A stretch of DNA of 64,000 nucleotides from contig NZ_CP175563.1 in assembly GCF_046097065.1 (NCBI RefSeq), positions 1,550,001 through 1,614,000 on the forward strand, given 5' to 3'. Every line of letters begins with the position of its first letter. Position 1 is the stretch's first letter. This DNA is from Syntrophus buswellii (GTDB lineage Bacteria > Desulfobacterota > Syntrophia > Syntrophales > Syntrophaceae). The position numbers and the translations under genes are program-made. The notes beneath the pieces are model-generated. The model was given only the letters and a program-made list of their open reading frames with translations, did not search any database and was not told the DNA's origin. Below, piece by piece: positions 16,482 to 25,188 of this stretch.

Positions 16482-17875
16482 CCTGCCTCGGGGCGGCTGC
16501 CATGGTCATTGCTCTGGGCCAGCCTGCAGACGCCTATATGGCAGCTAAAAACATTATCCTGATGATCAGCGACGGCCAGGGATTCAACACTGTCAAAGCC
16601 ACGGAATATTACTCGGGAACCAAAGCCGTCTATGAATCGTTTTCCGTGAGGGGTTCCATGAATACAAGCTCTGCCGGTAAACTGGGATCTTATGTGGGAA
16701 AGCCTTACGATTCCGGTCAGATGTGGACGAATTTCAATTATCAGAAATCCGGTGCAACCGACTCGTCATCGGCAGCGACCGCCATGTATTCAGGCGTTAA
16801 GATCTATGACAACCAGATGAACAAGACAACGACTGGAGCAGACCTGACCACGTTCTTTGAAAAAGTCGCCGGCCAGGGCAAGGCAACCGGTGCCGTCTCG
16901 ACGGTTAATTTTAATCATGCCACACCGGCTGCCGTGGTGGCTAAGACAACAAACCGCAATGATTACAATGCAATAACCAATCAGATGATTCAAAGCAAAC
17001 TAAATGTCATCATGGGGGCCGGCCATCCCCTCTACGATAATGATGGCCAGTCCGTTTCCGTTGCGGCTGATTATGGAATCGTCGGCAGCAAGGCGAACTG
17101 GGACGCCATGGTGAGCGGTGCCAACGGCCGAAGCTTCATCGAGCACAAATCCCAGTTCGAGGCCCTGGCCAATGGGACGATGATTGTCGACAAAGTATTC
17201 GGTGTAGCCCAGGTCCGCGATACCCTTCAGGACTCGCGATCAGGCGTGCCTGCTTCTTCAAGGAACAGCAGCGTGCCTGATCTTGCCACCATGACAAAGG
17301 CGGCCTTGAACGTCCTCGACAACGATGCCGACGGCTTTGCGGTCATGATCGAAGGGGGTGCCGTGGACTGGGCCAACCACGCGAACAACCTGCAGCGGGC
17401 CATTGATGAAGAGATCGACTTCAACAACGCTGTTCAATCCGTGGTGGATTACCTGAATGCAGGTACCAGCGGGAACGATTTGAGCAACACCCTCCTCATT
17501 GTAACCGCTGATCACGAGTGTGGAGCCCTTTGGGGACCGGAAACCGGAGTCTTCAATCAGGTCGTCGACAACGGAGTCGGCAGTCTGCCCGGTGCGGCAT
17601 ACAACTCCGGCAGCCACACAAACGCCCTGGTGCCCTTCTATGCTGAAGGAGCGGATGCCGGTCTCTTCCTGTCGTATCTGACCGGAAGCGATCCAGACAT
17701 GGCGGCCATGTATGGCATCGATGCGGCATTCAACTGGTACATCGACAATACCGATATCTTCAAGGTCATGGATGCTGCCAATGCGGCGCCAGTTCCGATT
17801 CCTGCGAGTGTCCTGCTCCTGGCTCCGGGATTTGGAGGACTTCTCATTATGCGAAGGAAGTGGACGAATACATAA
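16454..17875 (+). CDS. secreted alkaline phosphatase with PEP-CTERM-like C-terminus
   Basis: A 473-residue phosphatase with a signal peptide ending near PADA. Metal and catalytic motifs in order: MISDGQGFN (first metal Asp), ATDSSSAATA at about residues 102-111 with the nucleophilic Ser, NHATPAA, MIEGGAVDWANHAN and TADHECG (metal ligands), and SGSHTNALVPFYAEG (last metal His). It hydrolyses phosphomonoesters outside the cytoplasm. The extreme C-terminus, VPIPASVLLLAPGFGG, then a short hydrophobic run and MRRKW, is a PEP-CTERM-type sorting signal, which implies exosortase processing elsewhere in the genome. ATG 16454 is chosen because GAGAGG lies 8 bases upstream. A Pho box precedes the gene. 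Confidence 0.85.
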   Translation: MPEIKKTIMTCLGAAAMVIALGQPADAYMAAKNIILMISDGQGFNTVKATEYYSGTKAVYESFSVRGSMNTSSAGKLGSYVGKPYDSGQMWTNFNYQKSGATDSSSAATAMYSGVKIYDNQMNKTTTGADLTTFFEKVAGQGKATGAVSTVNFNHATPAAVVAKTTNRNDYNAITNQMIQSKLNVIMGAGHPLYDNDGQSVSVAADYGIVGSKANWDAMVSGANGRSFIEHKSQFEALANGTMIVDKVFGVAQVRDTLQDSRSGVPASSRNSSVPDLATMTKAALNVLDNDADGFAVMIEGGAVDWANHANNLQRAIDEEIDFNNAVQSVVDYLNAGTSGNDLSNTLLIVTADHECGALWGPETGVFNQVVDNGVGSLPGAAYNSGSHTNALVPFYAEGADAGLFLSYLTGSDPDMAAMYGIDAAFNWYIDNTDIFKVMDAANAAPVPIPASVLLLAPGFGGLLIMRRKWTNT

Positions 17876-18351
17876 CGTTCAAACGTATTTCGAGAGACCT
17901 TGAATCGTTGGGCCATGAGGTCGATGGCCTCTCCGGCTGCATGGAGACCATGGGCGGGAATAATGTCCGGCCCGTAGTCTCCATCACCTGCCTGCATCGA
18001 GATGATGTTTCCGATGTGGATGAATGCTCGGCGCTTCTTGCCGTTGAAGGAGTCGTTTATCCTGGTGGTCCGGGCCTGGTTTTTCGGCGGTCTGCGGAGA
18101 CCGGCAGGGTGTTGTCCATCGAAAGAAACGCTTTATTCGGACGAGACGGTCGCGTCAATCACTGCAGGAAAAGAGTCCGGGAAGCCCTGTCATACCCCTT
18201 TCCGATCTCTGTGAGGCCGGGTGATTCCCCGTCCCAGAATCGGTTTTTTGATCGGTTTCACCCAATGCCGGATATCGTCCATATTGATGCGGCATAAACA
18301 TCGTTCAATCCGCCGGGGTAAAAAAACCATCGAGTGGTGTATATTTCAAAC
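17876..18351. other. 476-bp stretch without a convincing gene
   Basis: A frame on the plus strand stays open from 17860 to 18297, overlapping the phosphatase end, but its translation (GLSGCMETMGGNNVRPVV and similar) shows no family, ribosome site or natural start. On the minus strand a segment reading SMQAGDGDYGPDIIPAHGL is somewhat protein-like but runs into the phosphatase gene. I see no RNA gene or terminator. It could be a decayed gene. Confidence 0.4.
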
Positions 18352-18396
18352 ATTTCATCTATCTGTCATCAAACTGCAACAATATTCCTGTAAAAG
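18352..18396 (+). promoter_or_regulatory. triple Pho box upstream of pstS
   Basis: Three 7-mers at exact 11-bp period: ATTTCAT (18352-18358), CTGTCAT (18363-18369) and CTGCAAC (18374-18380). TAAAAG at 18391-18396, 10 bp later, is the likely -10. CTGTCAT matches the enterobacterial Pho consensus half-site exactly. This is the anchor site from which the others in the window were judged. Confidence 0.8.
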
Positions 18397-18471
18397 TCCA
18401 ATGATTTCATTTGAAGCCCTGTTACAGGGTCAAACATGATGGAGAAAAGAAAGTTAAAGGAGGATTTTAAA

Positions 18472-19323
18472 GTGAAGAAAGCTGGTTTATGGGTAGTGAG
18501 TTGTTTAATGTTTCTAGTATGGAGCCTTCCCGCTGCCGCAGCGACGACGCTTGTGATCAAAGGCTCGACGACCGTGCTTCCTGTTGCACAGGTGGCCCTC
18601 GAAGCGTATATGAAGAGTCATCCGGGAGTGAACATTTCACTTTCGGGCGGCGGTTCGGGAGAGGGAATCAAGGCGCTGATCGACCGTTCAACAGACATCG
18701 CCAATTCATCCCGGGAGATCAAGGAAAAAGAGACTGCCAGCGCCAAGGCAAAGGGCGTTTCTCCGATGGAACACGTCGTGGCTATCGATGCCATCGTGCC
18801 CATCGTAAATCCCCGCAACAAGGTCAACGGGCTGACCCTGGATCAATTGAGCCAGATTTATCAGGGAAAAATTACAAACTGGAAAGAGGTTGGCGGGGAC
18901 AATATTCCCATCGTGGTGGTTTCCCGTGACAGCAGTTCCGGCACTTACGAATCCTGGGGACATCTCGTGCTCAACGGTGCGAAGGTCACACCGAAAGCCC
19001 AGCTTCAGGCATCCAGCGGGGCCGTTGTGCAGACGGTTTCCAAAAACCGCTACGCCATCGGGTACATCGGGCTGGGATATCTGAACCGCTCCGTCAAGGG
19101 AGTGAGCGTCAATGGGATTCAAGCCTCCGTGCAGACCGTTCTGGCAAAGACCTATCCCATTGCCCGGCCGCTCTACATGTATACAGACGGTCAGCCCAAA
19201 GGCGAGGCGGCCGGCTTCATCCGTTTCGTCCTGAGCCCTGCCGGTCAGAAGCTGGTGGAAAAGGAGGGGTTTGTACCCGTCCAGGCCTCTGATAAAAAGG
19301 GTGCAAAGAAAGGGAAGAAGTAG
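18472..19323 (+). CDS. pstS: phosphate-binding periplasmic protein PstS
   Basis: A 283-residue substrate-binding protein of the phosphate ABC transporter. GTG 18472 is the start: AAAGGAGG lies 8 bases upstream and it gives a proper signal peptide (KKAGLWVVSCLMFLVWSLPA, cleaved near AAA). Phosphate-site motifs are present: KGSTTVLP, LSGGGSGEG with its Ser/Gly loop, DIANSSR, and SRDSSSGTYESW, all typical of PstS. It delivers Pi to PstC/PstA in the inner membrane. It is the first gene of pstSCAB-phoU-phoR and is preceded by the clearest Pho box in the window. The lysine-rich tail (KKGAKKGKK) is unusual. Confidence 0.92.
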   Translation: MKKAGLWVVSCLMFLVWSLPAAAATTLVIKGSTTVLPVAQVALEAYMKSHPGVNISLSGGGSGEGIKALIDRSTDIANSSREIKEKETASAKAKGVSPMEHVVAIDAIVPIVNPRNKVNGLTLDQLSQIYQGKITNWKEVGGDNIPIVVVSRDSSSGTYESWGHLVLNGAKVTPKAQLQASSGAVVQTVSKNRYAIGYIGLGYLNRSVKGVSVNGIQASVQTVLAKTYPIARPLYMYTDGQPKGEAAGFIRFVLSPAGQKLVEKEGFVPVQASDKKGAKKGKK

Positions 19324-19339
19324 GAGAGGTTGAGAGATC

Positions 19340-20227
19340 ATGACAAGGCGGGGAAAAGAGAAACTCATCAAGCTGTTCTTTCTCGGAATTGCCACCGTAT
19401 CCATCCTGATTCTCGGGCTGATTGTGGTTTTTCTTTTCCGTGAAGGGGTGCCTATTTTTCAAGAAGTGTCCGTTTATAATTTCCTCTTCGGAAAAGAATG
19501 GTACCCCACCTATGATCCTCCCGAATTTGGAATCTTGCCGCTGATCGTCGGCTCGCTGGTGGTCACGGTCCTTTCCTCATTAATTGCCGTGCCTCTTGGG
19601 GTTCTTTCCGCGATCTTCATCGCGGAAATAGCCCCGGTGGCCATCCGGGACTTCCTTAAGTCCGCCATTGAGCTCCTGGCCGGATTGCCCTCCGTCGTAC
19701 TCGGTTTTTTCGGGATGGTTGTTCTGGCGCCCTGGATGCAGGAGACCTTCGATCTCCCCACGGGCCTGAACATTGTCAACGCCTCATTCATGCTGGCCAT
19801 CATGGCGATTCCCACGATTTCAAGCATTTCAGAAGACGCCCTCTATGCCGTTGGCAAGGAGTTCAAGGAAGCCTCCTACGCCCTGGGGGCGACACGCTAT
19901 GAAACGATTACCAGAGTGATCGTCCCCACCGCCCTGTCCGGCATTTCGGCGGCGGTCATTCTGGGAATGGCAAGGGCCATTGGGGAAACCATGGTCGTTT
20001 TGATGGTGGCCGGCGGAGCGGCGGCCATGCCTGAAGGCCTCTTCGATCCGGTACGACCCATGCCGGCGAGCATTGCCGCCGAGATGGGAGAGGCACCATT
20101 TCGAAGCGGACATTATCATGCCCTTTTTGCCACGGGAATCGTGCTGTTTTTCCTTACCCTGTTTTTCAATTTGATAGCGGACTACGTCTCGAACCGCTTC
20201 AAACAGGTGGGATCGGCGACGCTTTAA
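19340..20227 (+). CDS. pstC: phosphate ABC transporter permease PstC
   Basis: A 295-residue inner-membrane permease with about six hydrophobic helices. The coupling loop motif EASYALGATRYETI, which contacts the PstB ATPase, lies near residue 180, followed by the conserved LGMARAIGETMVVLMVAGG segment. The early LIVGSLVVTVLSSLIAVPLG region is typical of PstC. It begins 16 bases after pstS and forms the translocation channel with PstA. Confidence 0.92.
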   Translation: MTRRGKEKLIKLFFLGIATVSILILGLIVVFLFREGVPIFQEVSVYNFLFGKEWYPTYDPPEFGILPLIVGSLVVTVLSSLIAVPLGVLSAIFIAEIAPVAIRDFLKSAIELLAGLPSVVLGFFGMVVLAPWMQETFDLPTGLNIVNASFMLAIMAIPTISSISEDALYAVGKEFKEASYALGATRYETITRVIVPTALSGISAAVILGMARAIGETMVVLMVAGGAAAMPEGLFDPVRPMPASIAAEMGEAPFRSGHYHALFATGIVLFFLTLFFNLIADYVSNRFKQVGSATL

Positions 20228-20249
20228 TCATGTTATCGGACATTCCTCT

Positions 20250-21110
20250 ATGAACTTGAAATGGCGGTATCTTAAGCAGAATCTCTTTCTGGGCACAGCA
20301 ACACTGTGTGTCCTTGCCATTGTGGTTTCTCTTGGCGGCATCCTCTTTTACATTTTTGAAAACGGCTTTCAGGCCGTCAACTGGGAATTCCTGAGCAGCC
20401 CGCCGCGCGATTCCATGACCAGGGGAGGCGTTTTTCCTGCAATTCTCGGAACGCTTTACCTGACGATGGGCGCTATTCTCGTAGCCCTGCCCCTCGGAAT
20501 CGCATCGGCGGTCTACCTTACGGAATACGCCCGCCAGGGAAAGATCATCCGGGCCATCCGACTTGGGGTCAACTGTCTGGCCGGCATCCCTTCCGTCGTG
20601 TTCGGGCTGTTCGGCCTTGGTTTCTTTGTCGTCTTCCTGCAGTTCGGCTCATGTATCCTGTCCGGGGCGCTGACGCTGGGTTTTCTGATTCTTCCCACAA
20701 TCATTGGGGCCTCCGAGGAAGCCATGAAGGCCGTTCCCCAGACCTTCCGCGAGGCATCCCTGGCATTGGGCGTTTCAAAGTGGCGCACCATTTCCCGCAT
20801 CGTTCTGCCCAACGCCATGCCGGGTATTCTGACCGGCTCCATTCTGGGCATCGGGCGTGCCGCCGGAGAAACGGCGCCGATCATGTTTACGGCAGCAGCT
20901 TTTTTTACGGCGAAGCTCCCCTCGTCGATTTTCGACGAGGTCATGGCCTTGCCCTATCACATCTATGTCCTGGCCACGGCAGGCACACGGATTGAAGAAA
21001 CCCGTCCCCTCCAGTTTGGAACCGTTCTCGTGCTGGTTGCCCTGGTTTTGGGAATCGACCTGATTGCCATTGTGATCCGCAGCCGGATGCGAAAAAGGAA
21101 GAGGTGGTAA
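20250..21110 (+). CDS. pstA: phosphate ABC transporter permease PstA
   Basis: A 286-residue permease, the second half of the phosphate channel. It has TRGGVFPAILGTLYLT near the start, the coupling loop FREASLALGVSKWRTI and SILGIGRAAGETAPIMFTAA, all PstA hallmarks. The RTFREA-type EAA loop sits near residue 165 as expected. It follows pstC by 22 bases; its stop overlaps the start of pstB. Confidence 0.92.
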   Translation: MNLKWRYLKQNLFLGTATLCVLAIVVSLGGILFYIFENGFQAVNWEFLSSPPRDSMTRGGVFPAILGTLYLTMGAILVALPLGIASAVYLTEYARQGKIIRAIRLGVNCLAGIPSVVFGLFGLGFFVVFLQFGSCILSGALTLGFLILPTIIGASEEAMKAVPQTFREASLALGVSKWRTISRIVLPNAMPGILTGSILGIGRAAGETAPIMFTAAAFFTAKLPSSIFDEVMALPYHIYVLATAGTRIEETRPLQFGTVLVLVALVLGIDLIAIVIRSRMRKRKRW

Positions 21111-21874
21111 ATTTGAAAAATAACTCTATTATTGATGTCGTGGATGTCGATTTCTATTACGGTACGTTTCAAGCCCTGACGGACATTACCATGAATTTTG
21201 AAAAAAATGAGGTCACGGCCCTCATCGGTCCTTCAGGTTGCGGAAAATCCACGCTGCTCAGGCTGCTCAACCGAATGAATGATCTTATCGATGGCGCTCG
21301 CCTGGTGGGTCAGGTAATCTTTGAAGACAGGAATATCTACGCCGCCGATGTAGACCCGGTGGAGGTTCGTCGTCGGATCGGCATGGTCTTTCAAAAGCCG
21401 AATCCGTTCCCGAAAAGCATCTTTGACAACATCACCTATGGACCCAAACTTCATGGTGTTAGGAAAAAAAGGGATCTCGAAGATCTGGTGGAGGCGAGCC
21501 TCAGGCAGGCGGTCCTGTGGGAAGAGGTCAAGGACATCCTGAACCGCTCGGCGATGACCCTCTCCGGTGGTCAGCAGCAGCGCCTGTGCATTGCAAGGGC
21601 TCTGGCCATGAAACCAGACGTAGTTCTCATGGACGAGCCGACGTCCGCTCTGGATCCCATATCCACAGCGAAGATCGAAGAACTCATCGATGAACTCAAA
21701 GAAAACTACACGATCATCATCGTAACCCATAACATGCAGCAGGCTGCCCGGGTATCAGGGAAAACGGGATTTTTTTATCTGGGAAGGCTGATTGAATTCA
21801 ATTCCACGGAAAAGATCTTCACGAACCCGGAAGAGAAGCAGACGGAAGACTACATCACGGGCCGGTTTGGATAA
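21104..21874 (+). CDS. pstB: phosphate ABC transporter ATPase PstB
   Basis: A 256-residue ATPase that powers Pi import. Walker A GPSGCGKST, Q-loop MVFQKPNPFPKSI, signature LSGGQQQRLCIARAL, Walker B VVLMDEPTSALD and the H-loop IVTHNMQQA are all present. The MVFQKPNPFPKS segment is diagnostic for PstB. The start could be GTG 21104, overlapping the pstA stop, or TTG 21113 with AAGAGG 8 bases upstream; both give a complete domain. Confidence 0.93.
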   Translation: MVNLKNNSIIDVVDVDFYYGTFQALTDITMNFEKNEVTALIGPSGCGKSTLLRLLNRMNDLIDGARLVGQVIFEDRNIYAADVDPVEVRRRIGMVFQKPNPFPKSIFDNITYGPKLHGVRKKRDLEDLVEASLRQAVLWEEVKDILNRSAMTLSGGQQQRLCIARALAMKPDVVLMDEPTSALDPISTAKIEELIDELKENYTIIIVTHNMQQAARVSGKTGFFYLGRLIEFNSTEKIFTNPEEKQTEDYITGRFG

Positions 21875-21919
21875 GGACACCAAGACAGGACATCTTTTTA
21901 ATATCACGAGGTATACATC

Positions 21920-22618
21920 ATGGGAGACAGGCGGCATACAAGCACCCACTACGAAAAGGAGCTTCAGGAACTGAAGGATGGATTGCTTTATCTGGGGGGG
22001 CTGGCCGAGAACGCCATAAAGAACGCTCTGCAGGCGCTCGTGGAGAGAAATTCGGAACTGGCCAGAAGGGTCATTGCAGACGACGCCGCCATTGATCAGC
22101 TCGATTCGGAGAATGAAGACCGGTGCATCCGGATTCTGGCCCTGCGGCAGCCGGCAGCGCGGGACCTGCGCTTCATCGCCACGGCCATCAAAATCAACGG
22201 ACATCTGGAACGGATCGGAGACATGGCGGTCAACATTGCCGAGAAGGTCCTTCTTCTTAATGAAGAGCCTCAGTTGAAGCCCTATGTCGACATTCCCCGA
22301 ATGGCGGAAATCACCCAGAAAATGATCCGTCAGAGCCTGGACTCCCTGATTCGGGAGGACGTGGATCTGGCGGATCAGGTCCGCAGGGAGGATGAAACCG
22401 TCGACAATTTGAATGAGCAGGTGTTCCGTGAACTCCTGACATTCATGATACAGGACCCCAGAACGATCCGGACCGCTCTACTCATCATGCAGATCGCCAA
22501 GAACCTGGAGCGGATTTCGGATCATGCCGAGGGGATTGCGGACATGGTCATCTATCTGGTGACAGGAAAAAGCGTCCGGCACAATGATTCTTTGGAACCG
22601 AAAGGGCGGATGGCGTGA
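21920..22618 (+). CDS. phoU: phosphate signalling protein PhoU
   Basis: A 232-residue all-helical protein made of two three-helix bundles. Repeated metal-binding motifs are visible in each half: EDRCIRILALRQPAARDLRF and NLERISDHAEGIADM. PhoU links the Pst transporter to PhoR and represses the Pho regulon when phosphate is plentiful. It sits between pstB and phoR, and the start of phoR (GTGA) overlaps its stop. Confidence 0.92.
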   Translation: MGDRRHTSTHYEKELQELKDGLLYLGGLAENAIKNALQALVERNSELARRVIADDAAIDQLDSENEDRCIRILALRQPAARDLRFIATAIKINGHLERIGDMAVNIAEKVLLLNEEPQLKPYVDIPRMAEITQKMIRQSLDSLIREDVDLADQVRREDETVDNLNEQVFRELLTFMIQDPRTIRTALLIMQIAKNLERISDHAEGIADMVIYLVTGKSVRHNDSLEPKGRMA

Positions 22619-24363
22619 AGAAGCGGCTTTTTATCCGGATCCTGATCAGCTACTGTGCGGTGATCCTCCTGGTGGCCGCCATTGTCGCCGTGCTTTTCTC
22701 CCGGCAGATACGTCTCATTGAGACGAAGCAGATCGAGGAAGGCCTTCTTCATACGGCACGTCTCGTATCACTGCATCCTTTTGACGAGATCAGGAGCAAC
22801 ATTCGTCTTCTGGCACAGGAAGCCGGAGCCAGGGTGACGATCATTGACGCCGGTGGAGGCGTCCTGGCGGATTCCCGGGTGGATGTCTCTCAAATGGAGA
22901 TTCATTTGAACCGCCCCGAAGTTGAGGAAGCCCGGCTGAGGGGATCCGGCAAATCGGTCCGGCGCAGCTCCACGCTGCGGGACGATGAAATGTATGTGGC
23001 TCTGGCTGTCCGGAACGACAAGGGAATCAAGGGATACGTCCGAATGTCCCGATCCCTGAGAGAAGTGGAAGATTCCGTGCAGCGCATGTATGGGTTCCTC
23101 TACCGGACAATCGGTTTCGCCCTGCTGCCCACCCTCCTGCTGGCCCTTGTGTTTACCCGGAAGATCTTCCAGCCGATCCGGGAAATACGGGATTACACCC
23201 AGGCCATTCGCCGGGGGGATCTTTCCGGAACTCTCCTGGTGAAAGCCTCCGATGAGTTGGGGCAGCTGGCGGAGGCGATCAATTATCTGGTCGAGGAATA
23301 CCGGGAAAAAATCCTGCTGGCCCATCAGGAAAAGGGAAAACTGGAGGCCGCCCTGGCGAGCATGGTGGAAGGAGTTGTTGTGCTCGATTCTCAGGGCCGC
23401 ATCGAATCCTCCAACCGCGGAATTGAATCCATTCTGGACCGCCGGAGTTCCGAAATTCATGGGAGATCCATTCTGGAAGCCTTTATGAGCGCCGATCTCC
23501 AGAGGGCTCTTGAGCGATTCCGGCGGGAGCGGAAACCCGTTCTTGAGGAAATCCGACTCAGCGGAAAGCAGCCGAACATCGTGGATGTCAATATTTCAGA
23601 CATTCAGGGCCTTCCCGCCGGCGAGGAGAAAACGCTGCTGGTCTTTCACGATGTGACACGGCTGAAAAAACTGGAACAGATGCGTACGGACTTTGTGGCC
23701 AATGTCACCCACGAAATCCGGACGCCGCTTACGGCCATTATCGGATTTCTCCAGACACTCCTGGCGGGGGCATTGGACGACAGGGAAACGGCGAGAAAAT
23801 TTCTCCGGACCATTGCCGGCAATGCAGAGCGCCTGAGCCGTCTTGTGGACGATCTCCTGACGCTTTCCAGCATTGAGCTCAATGAAACCAATCTGAAGCT
23901 TGAACCTCTTTCCGTGGATGCCCTGATACGGACGGTGCTCCCCATGGTGGAATCCTCGGCGGCAGAGAAAAAGATCGCCCTGGATACGATCATCTCCGGG
24001 GCAGTCCCCGGGATCCTCGCCGATCGGGACCGGGCGGTGCAGGTGCTGATGAATGTCCTTCACAACGCGGTTAAATTCACGCCGGAAGAGGGAAGAGTCA
24101 CTCTTTTCTGCCGTGAAGACGGGGCGAAGGATTGGGTGGTTCTGCAGGTTGAAGATACCGGAATCGGCATCCCATCTCAGGACATTCCCCGCCTCGGGGA
24201 GAGGTTCTACCGCGTGGACAAGGCACGCTCGCGGGAGCTGGGTGGAACGGGTCTCGGGCTCTCCATTGTCAAGCATCTCATGGCGTCTCACGGGGGAAAG
24301 ATGGAAATTGCCAGCATTCTCGGTAAGGGAACGACCGTGTCCCTGTTCTTCAAGAGGGCTTGA
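22615..24363 (+). CDS. phoR: phosphate sensor histidine kinase PhoR
   Basis: A 582-residue membrane kinase. TM1 is at about residues 5-25 (LISYCAVILLVAAIVAVL) and TM2 at about 163-182 (TIGFALLPTLLLALVF), enclosing a periplasmic region of about 135 residues. Then come HAMP, a PAS domain (about 245-345), HisKA with phospho-His366 in NVTHEIRTPLTAI, and HATPase with DTGIGIP and GLGLSIV. It overlaps phoU by 4 bases (GTGA) and ends the pst-pho unit. PhoR normally senses the Pst/PhoU state. Its partner is probably one of the two PhoB-like regulators at 5677 and 10465, which are both distant, so the pair is split. Confidence 0.9.
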   Translation: MKKRLFIRILISYCAVILLVAAIVAVLFSRQIRLIETKQIEEGLLHTARLVSLHPFDEIRSNIRLLAQEAGARVTIIDAGGGVLADSRVDVSQMEIHLNRPEVEEARLRGSGKSVRRSSTLRDDEMYVALAVRNDKGIKGYVRMSRSLREVEDSVQRMYGFLYRTIGFALLPTLLLALVFTRKIFQPIREIRDYTQAIRRGDLSGTLLVKASDELGQLAEAINYLVEEYREKILLAHQEKGKLEAALASMVEGVVVLDSQGRIESSNRGIESILDRRSSEIHGRSILEAFMSADLQRALERFRRERKPVLEEIRLSGKQPNIVDVNISDIQGLPAGEEKTLLVFHDVTRLKKLEQMRTDFVANVTHEIRTPLTAIIGFLQTLLAGALDDRETARKFLRTIAGNAERLSRLVDDLLTLSSIELNETNLKLEPLSVDALIRTVLPMVESSAAEKKIALDTIISGAVPGILADRDRAVQVLMNVLHNAVKFTPEEGRVTLFCREDGAKDWVVLQVEDTGIGIPSQDIPRLGERFYRVDKARSRELGGTGLGLSIVKHLMASHGGKMEIASILGKGTTVSLFFKRA

Positions 24364-24555
24364 TAAGAGTCTTTATTGGAAGATTCCTTTCTTTTCCCGA
24401 TACCTAACCCGCAAGGCGACCTTTTTCAACCTGCCTTTTCCAATGAACATCATACCGTCGGTCCTCTGAACGTTTGCAAACCCGGGATTTGTGATTGAAT
24501 TAAAGGCGGCTTGATTTTAAAGTAAGCCGGAATCAAATTTCAAGGAGGAGACCCT

Positions 24556-24966
24556 ATGGCAAGAATGACGGACAGAATGAAGGAATTGTTTGAGAAAATC
24601 CCCACGGTTGTGCTGGCGACAGCGGACAGCGACGGAAAGCCGAATGCCGTGCCGGTGGGAGCCAAAAAGATTCTTGACGATGAAACGATTTTGATTTCGG
24701 ATCAGTTTTTTAACAAAACTCTCAAAAACATGAAGGCAAACCCGAACGTGGCCGTGACCTTCTGGGAAGGCCATGAAGGATACCAGTTAAAAGGGTCCGT
24801 CGTCCTGGAAACAAGCGGTAGCCGGTATGAGGAAACGGCCAGATGGATCGAGGAGCTTGGCAATGCCGCCGGGTTTCCCTTGAAGTCCAAGGGGATCGCC
24901 ATTTTGAAAATCGAAGAGATTTACGGGGTCACACCGGGCGCGAAGGCGGGGAAGCTTCTGGTTTAG
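24556..24966 (+). CDS. pyridoxamine 5'-phosphate oxidase-like flavin-binding protein
   Basis: A 136-residue split-barrel protein of the PNPOx-like FMN-binding superfamily. It starts ARMTDRMKELFEKIPTVVLATAD, with the family's typical ATADSDGKPNAVPVG strand pair and NPNVAVTFWEG. Such small proteins bind FMN or F420 and act as poorly defined oxidoreductases; the substrate cannot be told here. Good ribosome site (AAGGAGGAG). It stands alone between phoR and a response-regulator relic. Confidence 0.75.
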   Translation: MARMTDRMKELFEKIPTVVLATADSDGKPNAVPVGAKKILDDETILISDQFFNKTLKNMKANPNVAVTFWEGHEGYQLKGSVVLETSGSRYEETARWIEELGNAAGFPLKSKGIAILKIEEIYGVTPGAKAGKLLV

Positions 24967-25111
24967 AAAGCGCGTACGGCTTGGATACTGGATATTACGA
25001 AGGCATTGCCCTTCGCCGGGCGTGCGAAAGGATCTTGCGATTCTGGATCTGATGCCGCCGGGACCTTCCTGGCCGGATGTATTCCGGATTATCCATCGGC
25101 GGAAGAGTTAA
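24966..25111 (+). pseudogene. relic of a response-regulator receiver domain
   Basis: Two adjacent frames together read like a receiver domain. AYGLDTGYYEGIALRRACER (frame ending about 25031) continues, after a frameshift, as DLAILDLMPPGPSWPDVFRI to a stop at 25109. The second part matches the regulator at 5677 (DLLILDLMLPGLSGLDVCRI) at 14 of 20 positions, including the phospho-acceptor Asp. No DNA-binding domain follows; the frame ends at a terminator. Clearly broken. Confidence 0.6.
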
Positions 25112-25148
25112 AAAACTGCGCCCTGAAGCTCAATTCCTCAGAGCGCAG
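25111..25148 (-). terminator. intrinsic terminator for the porin gene
   Basis: On the minus strand CTGCGCTCTGA and TCAGGGCGCAG form a stem (25148-25138 and 25126-25116, one mismatch) with an 11-base loop. It is followed by a run of five T residues. It lies 40 bases after the porin stop and suits a factor-independent terminator. Confidence 0.75.
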
Positions 25149-25188
25149 CCTGTTTCGCCATGTGTGCTGAAAAGCGCAGGACGTTTGC

